A stretch of 9,142 nt of DNA from CAYTRS01 sp964440305 (GCA_964440305.1 CAYTRS010000024.1:1-9142), one strand, 5' to 3'; counted from the first letter of the stretch, positions 1-5,757 are shown. Notes: a model not told the origin generated them from the letters alone. Numbers and translations are program-made.

Positions 1-9
1 TTACGAGAT

Positions 10-567
10 ATGAAAGTTAAAGCAGAACTAAACAATTTAAGAATAGCTCCCAGAAAGGTAAGATTGATATCCAATCTTATCAAGGGCTTGGAAGTGGAAG
101 AAGCGCTTTTCCAAATCAAAAACACGGTAAAAAGATCCTGCATACCGATGGAAAAACTGATTAATAGCGCGATTGCCAATGCAGAAAATAATTTCGGATT
201 AGATAGGAATAATTTATATATAGATGACATAAAAGTAGGCGATGGAGTAAGGCTTAAGCGGTGGATGCCGAAAGCTTACGGGAGAGCAACACCTATTTTA
301 AAAAGAAATTCGAGGGTTTTTTTGACACTTTCTGAAATAGAAGAGGGAAAAAACAGGAAATCCAAACAGCAACTGGAAAAAGAAAGAAAAGAAAGGGAGC
401 TTGAAAAAGATAAAATGAGAAAAGAAATAGAAAAAGAGCGCGAAGGCAAAGAAAAGGTAATTGAAAAAGTGGAAAAGTCTCCTGTGAAAATGGAAGTTGA
501 AGAAGAAAAATCCAAGGGTTCCAAGGGAGGATGGGTTAAAAAAATATTCAGAAGAAAATCATTTTAA
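10..567 (+). CDS. rplV: Large-subunit ribosomal protein uL22 with long charged C-terminal extension
   Basis: uL22 binds 23S rRNA and lines the peptide exit tunnel. Residues 1-112 form the usual globular core: the N-terminal RIAPRKVRLI segment (11-20), the NSAIANAENN helix (52-61), and the long tunnel hairpin around RWMPKAYGRATPI (84-96). The family is normally about 110 residues, but this protein has 185. Residues 113-170 are almost entirely Lys, Glu and Arg and look like a long charged helix or coiled coil. The tail ends in a short basic-aromatic motif, GGWVKKIFRRKSF (173-185). The ATG gives the expected family N-terminus and lies in an ATGA context at the left edge, so an upstream rpsS may overlap it by four bases. 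The stop is followed directly by a hairpin spacer before rpsC. Identity of the core is certain; the role of the extension is unknown. Confidence 0.97.
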   Translation: MKVKAELNNLRIAPRKVRLISNLIKGLEVEEALFQIKNTVKRSCIPMEKLINSAIANAENNFGLDRNNLYIDDIKVGDGVRLKRWMPKAYGRATPILKRNSRVFLTLSEIEEGKNRKSKQQLEKERKERELEKDKMRKEIEKEREGKEKVIEKVEKSPVKMEVEEEKSKGSKGGWVKKIFRRKSF

Positions 568-655
568 AGTAAAAAGAGAAAAGTAAAAAGTCAAAAGTGA
601 ATATTTAATACCTTTTACTTTTTACTTCAAACTTTTAATTTTAGCGAAAGCGAAT
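568..655 (+). repeat. Hairpin spacer rplV-rpsC (AAAGTAAAAAG-type copy)
   Basis: This 88-base spacer fills the gap between the rplV stop and the rpsC ATG. The left arm, made of AAAGTAAAAAG-like units, contains AAGTAAAAAGT at 581-591, which pairs perfectly with 617-627. Pairing continues inward through AAAAG with one bulged base. It is a diverged relative of the two identical spacers around rpsH. It shares with them 26 bases of left arm (566-591, starting inside the rplV stop codon) and the tail TTTTAATTTTAGCGA. It ends with two tandem AGCGAA units (643-654), one T and the ATG of rpsC. No Shine-Dalgarno motif is visible. Its function is unknown; mRNA processing, mRNA stabilisation or a mobile palindromic element are all possible. 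Confidence 0.75.
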
Positions 656-1300
656 ATGGGACACAAAGTTAATCCAAGAGGATTGAGAATAGGAATCACT
701 AACACCTGGAAATCCAGGTGGTTTGGCGGTAAAGATTATGCAAAGAATCTGAAAGAAGATGTTGAAATCCGCCGCTTTATCATGAAACGGTTCAAGAATG
801 CGGCCATTGCAGATGTGGAAATCGAGAGATCAGCGCAATCCATTCTGCTTCAAATCAGAACTGCTCGCCCGGGAGTGCTTATTGGAAGAGGAGGAACAGG
901 AATAGAAGATATCAGCAAACTGGTTAAGGAAAATTTTTTCAGGGGTAGAAAAGTTAATATCAAAATTGAAGCCCAGGAAATAAAGCATTTTGAAGAAAGT
1001 GCGCCACTGGTAGCTCAGAATATTGCGGAACAGCTGGAAAGAAGAATGCCTTTTAGGAAAGTTTTAAAAATGACTCTGGATCAAGGAAAAAAGAATAAGA
1101 ATATCAAGGGAATGAAAATTGAAATATCGGGAAGGCTTGGAGGAGCGGAAATGTCGCGCCGGGAGTGGCTTTCTTTCGGAACGATTCCCCTTCATACGCT
1201 AAGGGCAAACATTGATTTTGCAAGAGGAAAAGCCAATACGACTTACGGTTCAATCGGAATAAAAGTCTGGATATATAAAGGAAAAGTTTTCAACCAATAA
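656..1300 (+). CDS. rpsC: Small-subunit ribosomal protein uS3
   Basis: uS3 sits at the mRNA entry site of the 30S head and contributes to mRNA unwinding. The N-terminus MGHKVNPRGLRIGIT is the family signature. A type II KH domain follows, with its GxxG loop as GRGG at residues 77-80. The C-terminal domain carries GRLGGAEMSRREW and GTIPLHTLRANIDFA, ending in the strand GIKVWIYKGKVF. At 214 residues it is somewhat shorter than the E. coli protein (233); it lacks the extra basic tail but no domain. The ATG is the first base after the hairpin spacer and no Shine-Dalgarno motif precedes it, so initiation probably depends on another signal. rplP follows after 20 bases. Confidence 0.98.
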   Translation: MGHKVNPRGLRIGITNTWKSRWFGGKDYAKNLKEDVEIRRFIMKRFKNAAIADVEIERSAQSILLQIRTARPGVLIGRGGTGIEDISKLVKENFFRGRKVNIKIEAQEIKHFEESAPLVAQNIAEQLERRMPFRKVLKMTLDQGKKNKNIKGMKIEISGRLGGAEMSRREWLSFGTIPLHTLRANIDFARGKANTTYGSIGIKVWIYKGKVFNQ

Positions 1301-1320
1301 TTTTTTTGGATTAAATTAGT

Positions 1321-1734
1321 ATGTTAATGCCGAGAAAAGTAAAATTCAGAAAAGTCCAAAGAGGAGGGAGAATAACCGGTGTTGCCACCAAGGGGAATGA
1401 ATTAAGCTTTGGAAGTTTTGGACTCAAGGCAATGGCGAATGGGTTGGTTTCGGCGCGCCAAATAGAAGCGTCAAGGCGCGCGATGACAAGATATATAAAA
1501 AGAGGGGGAAAAATTTGGATAAGAATCTTTCCCGATAAGCCAATGACCAAAAAGGGCGATGAAACTCCGATGGGAAAAGGAAAGGGAAGCGTTGATCATT
1601 TCGTGTCCGTAGTTAAAAAGGGAAGAGTTTTATTTGAAATGGACGGAGTGACGGAAGAAATTGCCAAAGAGGCGATGCGCTTAGCTTCGCACAAGCTCTC
1701 AATCAGCTCTAAATATGTAAAAAAAGAGTCCTAA
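1321..1734 (+). CDS. rplP: Large-subunit ribosomal protein uL16
   Basis: uL16 lies near the peptidyl transferase centre and helps position the A-site tRNA. The sequence shows the family motifs MLMPRKVKFRK (1-11), SFGSFGLKA (29-37), the helix ARQIEASRRAMTRYIKR (45-61), KIWIRIFPDKP (64-74), MGKGKG (84-89) and EMDGV. Length 137 is typical. The ATG at 1321 is preferred over the one at 1327 because MLMPR matches the usual start. The residue just before MGKGKG, equivalent to E. coli Arg81 (the site hydroxylated by YcfD/RoxA), is Pro83, so that modification cannot occur here. The upstream gap is 20 bases of T-rich sequence without a Shine-Dalgarno motif, and rpmC follows after 14 bases. Confidence 0.98.
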   Translation: MLMPRKVKFRKVQRGGRITGVATKGNELSFGSFGLKAMANGLVSARQIEASRRAMTRYIKRGGKIWIRIFPDKPMTKKGDETPMGKGKGSVDHFVSVVKKGRVLFEMDGVTEEIAKEAMRLASHKLSISSKYVKKES

Positions 1735-1748
1735 TTCAAAATAACCCT

Positions 1749-1961
1749 ATGAAGGCAAAAAAAATAAGAGAAATGAATGAAGGAGAAATTCAAAATTTTC
1801 TAAGGGAGAGCGAAGAAAAAGCCCTTAAGGTTAAATTCGACATTGTTTCAAAGCAGGTGAAAGACAATCAGAGTTACAAAAATTCAAGAAAAGATATAGC
1901 GAGAGCAATTACCATCATGAGAGAAAAGCAAAAAGAAGCCAATAATACTAAAAATGATTAA
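1749..1961 (+). CDS. rpmC: Large-subunit ribosomal protein uL29
   Basis: uL29 is a small two-helix protein near the tunnel exit, next to uL23, where nascent-chain factors dock. The 70 residues match the family in length and plan. A first helix starts MKAKKIREMNEGEIQNFL, a middle segment reads KALKVKFDIVSKQVKDN, and the second helix has the characteristic R-K-DIARAITIMRE pattern (about residues 47-59). The usual inter-helix ATGQL-type stretch is replaced by SKQVKDN. Divergence is normal for this protein, so the call rests on both pattern and position between uL16 and uS17. Its stop overlaps the most upstream start of rpsQ by eight bases, suggesting coupled translation. Confidence 0.94.
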   Translation: MKAKKIREMNEGEIQNFLRESEEKALKVKFDIVSKQVKDNQSYKNSRKDIARAITIMREKQKEANNTKND

Positions 1962-2196
1962 AGCTATGGAAAAAAAGACAATCAAGAGAAAGGGAAAAGT
2001 AGTGAGTGATAAAATGAATAAAACGATAGTTGTTGCAGTAGAATCCTTCAAGACTCACCCGAAATATCTAAAAAAATATATTTCAACCAAGAAATATAAG
2101 GTTTATGACTCGGAAAATAAGTATAAGGTCGGGGATACGGTTGAATTTGTTGAGACAAAGCCCATAAGCAAAGATAAGAAATATAAAGTTATATAA
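1954..2196 (+). CDS. rpsQ: Small-subunit ribosomal protein uS17
   Basis: uS17 is an OB-fold primary 16S rRNA-binding protein of the 30S body. The core is clear: GKVVSDKMNKTIVVAVE, then HPKYLKKYISTKKYKVYD, and the closing segment KVGDTVEFVETKPISKDKKYKVI. Two starts are possible. The ATG at 1954 gives MIKAMEKK and overlaps the rpmC stop by eight bases. The ATG at 1966 gives MEKKTIKRKGKVV, leaves a four-base gap, and is equally consistent with the short N-termini of the family. Neither start has a Shine-Dalgarno motif, so the sequence does not decide. I list the longer form at 80 residues, against 76 for the shorter. rplN follows after 12 bases. Confidence 0.95.
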   Translation: MIKAMEKKTIKRKGKVVSDKMNKTIVVAVESFKTHPKYLKKYISTKKYKVYDSENKYKVGDTVEFVETKPISKDKKYKVI

Positions 2197-2208
2197 TTTA
2201 TAAGATCC

Positions 2209-2574
2209 ATGATTCAAGCAGAAACACAACTGAGAGTAGCGGATAACTCGGGAGCAAAGCTAATCGAATGCTTCAAGGTTCTGGGAGGGACAAGAAGGCG
2301 GTACGCTTATATCGGAGATATTTTTGTCGCTTCCGTAAAAATAGCTGAACCCAGAGGGATAGTGAAAAAGGGAGATAAAGTAAGGGCGGTGCTGGTGAGA
2401 CAAATAAAGCCAGTGCGAAGAAAGGACGGATCATATATCAGGTTCGATGAAAATGCAGCTGTGATTGTTGACGGAATAGAACCCAAAGGAACCAGGATTT
2501 TCGGACCAGTGGCTAGGGAAATTAAAGAAAAAGGATTCGCTAAAATAGCATCATTAGCGCCGGAAGTATTGTAG
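2209..2574 (+). CDS. rplN: Large-subunit ribosomal protein uL14
   Basis: uL14 lies at the subunit interface, contributes to intersubunit bridges with 16S rRNA, and is the docking point of the silencing factor RsfS in many bacteria. The 121 residues match the family (122 in E. coli) nearly end to end. Visible motifs are MIQAETQLRVADNSGAKLIECFKVLGG at the start, VKKGDKVRAVLVR in the middle, GSYIRFDENAAVIVD and GTRIFGPVAREI, ending in LAPEVL. The ATG is the only sensible start. It is one of two genes here that end in TAG. The 86-base spacer after it is a long imperfect hairpin. Confidence 0.98.
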   Translation: MIQAETQLRVADNSGAKLIECFKVLGGTRRRYAYIGDIFVASVKIAEPRGIVKKGDKVRAVLVRQIKPVRRKDGSYIRFDENAAVIVDGIEPKGTRIFGPVAREIKEKGFAKIASLAPEVL

Positions 2575-2660
2575 TTAAAGCGACATGTAACACGTAACAT
2601 GTGGCACGGAAATGTATAAATAATCCTTGTCGCGTGTAATTTGTCACTTGTCACAAATGC
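2575..2660 (+). repeat. Hairpin spacer rplN-rplX (ACATGTAAC-type)
   Basis: This spacer is an imperfect inverted repeat. Positions 2582-2606 can pair with 2628-2652, with 21 of 25 positions paired if four G-T wobbles are counted, around a 21-base AT-rich loop. The left arm is built of degenerate units, ACATGTAAC, ACGTAAC and ACATGTGGCAC. The right arm carries the matching GTCGCGTGTAA and TTGTCACTTGTCAC. Its sequence is unrelated to the AAAGTAAAAAG family elsewhere in the window, yet size and placement between stop and start are the same. The high wobble share suggests an RNA-level structure, but that is inference. No Shine-Dalgarno motif precedes rplX. Confidence 0.65.
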
Positions 2661-2966
2661 ATGAAGATTAGAAAAAATGATCAAGTAAAGATAATAGCCG
2701 GAAAAGACCGTGGAAAGCAGGGGAAAGTTTTGCGTGTTGTTCTGAAGGGAAACAAAGTCGTGGTTGAAGGTCTTAATATAATAAAAAAACATGCCAAGCC
2801 GAAAAGAGGAAAGGAAAAAGGGCAAAGAATAGAAATTCCTGCTCCGCTAGATGTTTCAAAGGTAATGATTATTTGCCCAAGTTGCGGAAAAGTTGCTAGG
2901 TTGGGATTTAAGTCTTCCGATGGGAAAAAGTTGAGAATATGCAAGAAGTGCAAAGCAGAAATATAA
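2661..2966 (+). CDS. rplX: Large-subunit ribosomal protein uL24, zinc-ribbon form
   Basis: uL24 is an early assembly protein that binds the 5' part of 23S rRNA. The KOW motif is visible at about residues 4-31 (KNDQVKIIAGKDRGKQGKVLRV). It is followed by GLNIIKKHAKP and by EIPAPLDVSKVMI. The C-terminal part has two Cys pairs, CPSC (72-75) and CKKC (94-97), 18 residues apart. This is a probable zinc ribbon, a form seen in many bacteria but absent from E. coli uL24. Length 101 is normal. The ATG immediately follows the hairpin spacer, where a CATGCATG-like context lacks any Shine-Dalgarno motif. rplE follows after 10 bases. Confidence 0.97.
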   Translation: MKIRKNDQVKIIAGKDRGKQGKVLRVVLKGNKVVVEGLNIIKKHAKPKRGKEKGQRIEIPAPLDVSKVMIICPSCGKVARLGFKSSDGKKLRICKKCKAEI

Positions 2967-2976
2967 GAAAACTATT

Positions 2977-3525
2977 ATGGAAATTTTGCCAGCAAAAAAT
3001 AAATATGCCGAAAAAGTAATTCCTGAAATGAAAAAAAGCTCAAAACATGGGAATTATTTGGCTCTTCCGCAGATAAAAAAAGCGGTAATTAACGTTGGAA
3101 TCGGAAAAATCGCCAAAGAAAATGAAAAAATCGAAGAGATATTCAATTCAATTTCAGAGATAGCCGGACAAAGGCCGGTAAAGACCAAGGCCAGAAAAGC
3201 CATTTCGGGATTTAAGGTAAGGGAAGGGACGGATGTCGGGATAAAAGCCACTCTAAGGGGAAAGAGGATGTGGGACTTTATTGACCGGCTGGTTAATTTC
3301 GCCATTCCCAGAACAAAAGATTTCCAAGGAATTAATCTTGGGTCGGTTGACTCAAGGGGAAATTTAAATCTCGGGATCAAAGAGCATATTATTTTTCCAG
3401 AGATAGTTCCGGAAAAAGTGAAGAATATTTTCAGTTTTCAAATCACCATTGTGACGAGTGCCAAAGACAAGGAATCGGGAATTGAGATGTTCAGGCTTTT
3501 GGGGTTTCCTCTCAAAGAGAAATAA
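2977..3525 (+). CDS. rplE: Large-subunit ribosomal protein uL5
   Basis: uL5 binds 5S rRNA in the central protuberance and contacts the P-site tRNA and the small-subunit head. The 182 residues are close to the usual 179. Family motifs run in order: LPQIKKAVINVGIGK (30-44), AGQRPVKTKARKAISGFKVREG (68-89), the loop and helix GIKATLRGKRMWDFIDRLVNFAIPRTKDFQG (92-122), and GNLNLGIKEHIIFPEI. The C-terminal strand ITIVTSAKDKESGIEMFRLLGFP closes the fold. The ATG start has only weak purines upstream (AAGAAAA). The 27-base gap to rpsZ contains the 12-base perfect palindrome AATCAGCTGATT at 3533-3544. Confidence 0.98.
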   Translation: MEILPAKNKYAEKVIPEMKKSSKHGNYLALPQIKKAVINVGIGKIAKENEKIEEIFNSISEIAGQRPVKTKARKAISGFKVREGTDVGIKATLRGKRMWDFIDRLVNFAIPRTKDFQGINLGSVDSRGNLNLGIKEHIIFPEIVPEKVKNIFSFQITIVTSAKDKESGIEMFRLLGFPLKEK

Positions 3526-3552
3526 TTTTTTTAATCAGCTGATTTACATAAA

Positions 3553-3738
3553 ATGGCAAAGACATCAACGAAAGCAAGAGCGCAAAAAAAACCGAAATTT
3601 TCGACGAGAATTGTTCGACGCTGTTGGAAATGCGGCCGGAAGCGGGGATATCTGCGCAAATTTAATTTGTGCCGGATTTGTTTCAGGGAACTGGCCAGTA
3701 AGGGAGAAATTCCGGGAGTAAAGAAAAGCAGCTGGTAA
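3553..3738 (+). CDS. rpsZ: Small-subunit ribosomal protein uS14, zinc type (type Z)
   Basis: uS14 is a late-assembling protein of the 30S head. This is the short 61-residue zinc-binding form: Cys24-x2-Cys27 and Cys40-x2-Cys43 form a CxxC-x12-CxxC knuckle in CWKCGRKRGYLRKFNLCRIC. The family tail FRELASKGEIPGVKKSSW is complete. The longer zinc-free form found in E. coli is not present here. The ATG gives MAKTS, standard for the family. The last codon (TGG) and the stop fall inside a 104-base direct repeat that recurs at the end of rpsH. An overlapping + frame (3458-3721) is a shadow of this gene. Confidence 0.97.
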   Translation: MAKTSTKARAQKKPKFSTRIVRRCWKCGRKRGYLRKFNLCRICFRELASKGEIPGVKKSSW

Positions 3739-3835
3739 TTAACAAAGTAAAAAGAGAAAAGTAAAAAGTAAAATATACATTCCTAATTTTTTTACCTTTT
3801 ACTTTTAAGTTTTAATTTTAGCGATAGCGATTATG
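3732..3835 (+). repeat. Perfect direct repeat copy 1: stop-hairpin-start unit between rpsZ and rpsH
   Basis: These 104 bases are identical to 4231-4334, exactly 499 bases downstream. The unit begins one base inside the codon before the last of rpsZ (CTGGTAA), carries the stop, and contains a hairpin. The stem pairs 3757-3773 with 3790-3806, 17 positions with one A-C mismatch and a 16-base loop. It ends in TTTTAATTTT, two tandem AGCGAT hexamers (3820-3831), one T, and the ATG of rpsH. Identity stops at once on both sides, at a G/T difference on the left and in the second codon on the right. There is no Shine-Dalgarno motif and no terminal T-run typical of an intrinsic terminator. A diverged third copy precedes rpsC. 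Confidence 0.93.
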
Positions 3836-4237
3836 TTTGATCCAATAAGCGACATGTTAACAAGAGTAAAAAATGCCCAAATGGCAGGCCATGAAGAGGT
3901 TATTTTTCCGTTTTCAAAAATCAAGCTGGCCATTTCTAAAATTCTCGAGAAGGAAGGATTTGCTGAAGGATTTTCAGAAGAGAGCGACGGAAACTTGAAA
4001 AACATCCGGCTCTCGCTGAAATACAAGAAGGTTTCAAATAACAGGAAAACTCCGGTAATAGAGGAAATCAAGAGAATAAGCCATGTGGGGCAGAGAATTT
4101 ATGTGGGGAAGAGCGAAATCGGAAAGGTAAAAAATAATTTCGGAATATCAATAATTTCTACTTCGCAGGGAATAATGACCGGGAGAGAAGCAAAAAAGAA
4201 AGGATTGGGAGGGGAATATATTTGCGAAGTCTGGTAA
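3833..4237 (+). CDS. rpsH: Small-subunit ribosomal protein uS8
   Basis: uS8 is a primary 16S rRNA-binding protein of the central domain; in E. coli it also represses the spc operon. The N-terminus MFDPISDMLTRVKNAQMAGHEEVIFPFSKIKLAI is the classic family start. The C-terminal domain carries RISHVGQRIYV and the signature GISIISTSQGIMTGREAKKKGLGGEYICEVW. At 134 residues it is normal in length. The gene is flanked on both sides by identical 104-base units, so recombination between them would remove precisely rpsH and leave rpsZ and rplF joined by one intact spacer. The protein is essential in known bacteria, so such a deletion should be lost. I cannot identify an uS8 mRNA operator in the window. 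Confidence 0.98.
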   Translation: MFDPISDMLTRVKNAQMAGHEEVIFPFSKIKLAISKILEKEGFAEGFSEESDGNLKNIRLSLKYKKVSNNRKTPVIEEIKRISHVGQRIYVGKSEIGKVKNNFGISIISTSQGIMTGREAKKKGLGGEYICEVW

Positions 4238-4334
4238 TTAACAAAGTAAAAAGAGAAAAGTAAAAAGTAAAATATACATTCCTAATTTTTTTACCTTTTA
4301 CTTTTAAGTTTTAATTTTAGCGATAGCGATTATG
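4231..4334 (+). repeat. Perfect direct repeat copy 2: stop-hairpin-start unit between rpsH and rplF
   Basis: This copy is identical over all 104 bases to 3732-3835. It begins with CTGGTAA, which gives rpsH its final Trp codon and stop, and ends with the ATG of rplF. The stem is 4256-4272 with 4289-4305; the tandem AGCGAT units are at 4319-4330. Complete identity of non-coding sequence, when the flanking genes are unrelated, points to a recent duplication or ongoing gene conversion. Confidence 0.93.
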
Positions 4335-4874
4335 AGTAGAGTAGGAAAAAAACCAATTGAAATACCGGAAGGAATCACAGTAGAAGTGGGAAAAAGCAAA
4401 ATTTCAGCCAAAGGTCCGAAAGGATCCTTGGATTTGGATTTTAATATGGAAGTTTCTGTTTCTGTGAAAGACAATAAAGTCATTGTTGAAAAAATAGGAA
4501 ATTCAAAAAAATCTCCGGCGATTTGGGGAACTAGCGCGCGGCTCATAGCCAACATGCTGAAAGGGGTAAAAGAAGGATTTTCAAAGCAATTGGAGCTTAA
4601 CGGCGTTGGGTATAGAATGGCTGTGCAGGGAAAAAAGATAAATATGGCTCTGGGATTTTCCCATCCCGTTGAAGTCGCAATTCCGGAGGGAATAGAAGTA
4701 AAAATTGAAAACAATACTATGTCAATTTCAGGCATAGAAAAGCAAAAAGTCGGCCAATTTGCCGCTGATATCAAGGCTCTAAAGCCCGTTGAGCCATACA
4801 AAGGAAAAGGATTTAAATACGTTGGAGAAATTGTGAGAAGGAAAGAAGGAAAAAGAGCGGCAACAGCGGCTTAA
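4332..4874 (+). CDS. rplF: Large-subunit ribosomal protein uL6
   Basis: uL6 is a two-domain protein near the factor-binding site (sarcin-ricin loop) of the 50S subunit. MSRVGKKPIEIPEGITV starts the first alpha/beta domain. The second contains FSKQLELNGVGYRMAVQGKKINMALGFSHPVEVAIPEGI. The strongly conserved C-terminal signature ISGIEKQKVGQFAADIKALKPVEPYKGKGFKYVGEIVRRKEGK is complete. Length 180 is close to the usual 177-180. The ATG is supplied by the end of the repeat unit and no Shine-Dalgarno motif precedes it. rplR follows after 21 bases. Confidence 0.98.
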   Translation: MSRVGKKPIEIPEGITVEVGKSKISAKGPKGSLDLDFNMEVSVSVKDNKVIVEKIGNSKKSPAIWGTSARLIANMLKGVKEGFSKQLELNGVGYRMAVQGKKINMALGFSHPVEVAIPEGIEVKIENNTMSISGIEKQKVGQFAADIKALKPVEPYKGKGFKYVGEIVRRKEGKRAATAA

Positions 4875-4895
4875 TTAACAAAAGCAAAAAGAGAT

Positions 4896-5258
4896 ATGAA
4901 TGGCAATAAATTAAGATTAAAAAGGAAAAAAAGAATAAGGAAAAAAATTTCCGGGACTTCGAAAATTCCCCGCCTTTGCGTTTTCCGAAGTCTTACCGGA
5001 ATCTATGCGCAAGTTATTGACGACGCAAAAAGAAAAACCTTGGCTTCGGCCAGCCTCGCCGAGTATAGGCGGACAAGCGTCAAAGAGGCCAAATTCAAGA
5101 ACAGCCTTGAGGGGGCGGGAAAAGTTGGAAAGCTTATCGGAGAGAAGTGTGTGAAAATAAAGATAAGCGAGGTTGTTTTTGACCGCGGAGGATATAAATA
5201 CCATGGAAAGGTGAAAGCCCTGGCAGAAGGAGCGAGAAAAGCCGGATTAAAATTCTAA
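4896..5258 (+). CDS. rplR: Large-subunit ribosomal protein uL18
   Basis: uL18 binds 5S rRNA together with uL5 and brings it to the central protuberance. The basic N-terminus (LRLKRKKRIRKKI) is followed by the family motif PRLCVFRSLTGIYAQVIDDAKRKTLASAS (24-52). The central helix GAGKVGKLIGEKCVK and the C-terminal signature VVFDRGGYKYHGKVKALAEGARKAGLKF complete the fold. Length 120 is typical. The ATG at 4896 has one of the few purine runs upstream (AAAAAGAGAT), a weak Shine-Dalgarno candidate at best. rpsE follows after 21 bases, where AATTCTAATCAGAATT could form a small six-pair hairpin over the rplR stop. Confidence 0.98.
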   Translation: MNGNKLRLKRKKRIRKKISGTSKIPRLCVFRSLTGIYAQVIDDAKRKTLASASLAEYRRTSVKEAKFKNSLEGAGKVGKLIGEKCVKIKISEVVFDRGGYKYHGKVKALAEGARKAGLKF

Positions 5259-5279
5259 TCAGAATTAAAAAATATTTTT

Positions 5280-5756
5280 ATGAGCAGGGAAAAAAGACCA
5301 AGAGGAAGAAGAGAAAAGCCTGAATTTGACCAGAAGCTTTTGGATTTGGCGAGGGTTACCCGCGTAGTCAAGGGAGGAAGAAGATTCCGTTTCAGAGCCA
5401 CTCTGGTTATTGGAAACAGAAAAGGCAAAGTAGGAGTTGGAGTCGCAAAAGGAGCGGATGTGAGCGATGCGATTCAAAAAGCCTATAACAACGCAAGCAA
5501 AAATATGATTGAGGTGAAAATGAACGGAAGTACGATATCCCATGATATAAAAATCAAACTGGGAAGCGCCCGGGTTTTGCTTAAGCCGGCAGCGCAAGGC
5601 AGGGGAATAATCGCTGGAGGAGCGGTGCGCGCCGTTGTGGAACTTTCCGGCATTAAGGATATAGTTTCCAAATCTCTGGGAACCTCCAATAAGCTTAATG
5701 TCGCAAGGGCTACTATTGTCGCTCTAAAAGAGCTAAAAAATAAGAGACAAGAATAA
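5280..5756 (+). CDS. rpsE: Small-subunit ribosomal protein uS5
   Basis: uS5 lies at the mRNA entry pore and helps decoding accuracy. The double-stranded-RNA-binding-like domain shows RVTRVVKGGRRFRFRATLVIGNRKGKVGVGVAKGADVSDAI (25-65). The C-terminal domain shows VLLKPAAQGRGIIAGGAVRAVVELSGIKDIVSKSLGTSNKLNVARATIVAL. At 158 residues it is near the E. coli length (167), with a basic N-terminal start MSREKRPRGRREK. The gene ends one base before the rplO ATG, so rpmD (uL30), which normally sits here, is missing without trace. The upstream region is A/T-only and lacks a Shine-Dalgarno motif. Confidence 0.98.
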   Translation: MSREKRPRGRREKPEFDQKLLDLARVTRVVKGGRRFRFRATLVIGNRKGKVGVGVAKGADVSDAIQKAYNNASKNMIEVKMNGSTISHDIKIKLGSARVLLKPAAQGRGIIAGGAVRAVVELSGIKDIVSKSLGTSNKLNVARATIVALKELKNKRQE

Positions 5757-5757
5757 T

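Noticed and set aside
1..20. Possible 3' end of rpsS (uS19) overlapping rplV, stopping at TGA 11-13 or TAA 18-20.
   Set aside because: Gene order makes rpsS likely just upstream, but only three to five codons would be visible, which cannot identify it or choose the frame.
2307..2825. 172-codon open frame on the minus strand across rplN, its spacer and rplX.
   Set aside because: It is antisense to two certain genes, has low-complexity hydrophobic composition expected from purine-rich coding strands, and shows no family motif.
3533..3544. 12-base palindrome AATCAGCTGATT before rpsZ as an operator.
   Set aside because: It is a single short palindrome in a 27-base gap inside an operon, with no second copy or promoter beside it; chance is sufficient.
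3458..3721. 87-codon + strand frame overlapping rplE and rpsZ.
   Set aside because: It is out of frame with both real genes and shows no recognisable motif.
3739..4331. CRISPR or transposon explanation for the repeats around rpsH.
   Set aside because: There are only two identical copies with a whole essential gene between them, no spacer series, no transposase and no visible target-site duplication.
3805..4801. Two minus-strand open frames (3805-4071 and 4304-4801) whose N-termini share IIAIAKIKT- or IAIAKIKT-like residues.
   Set aside because: The shared residues come from reading the identical 104-base repeat backwards. The rest is antisense to rpsH and rplF.
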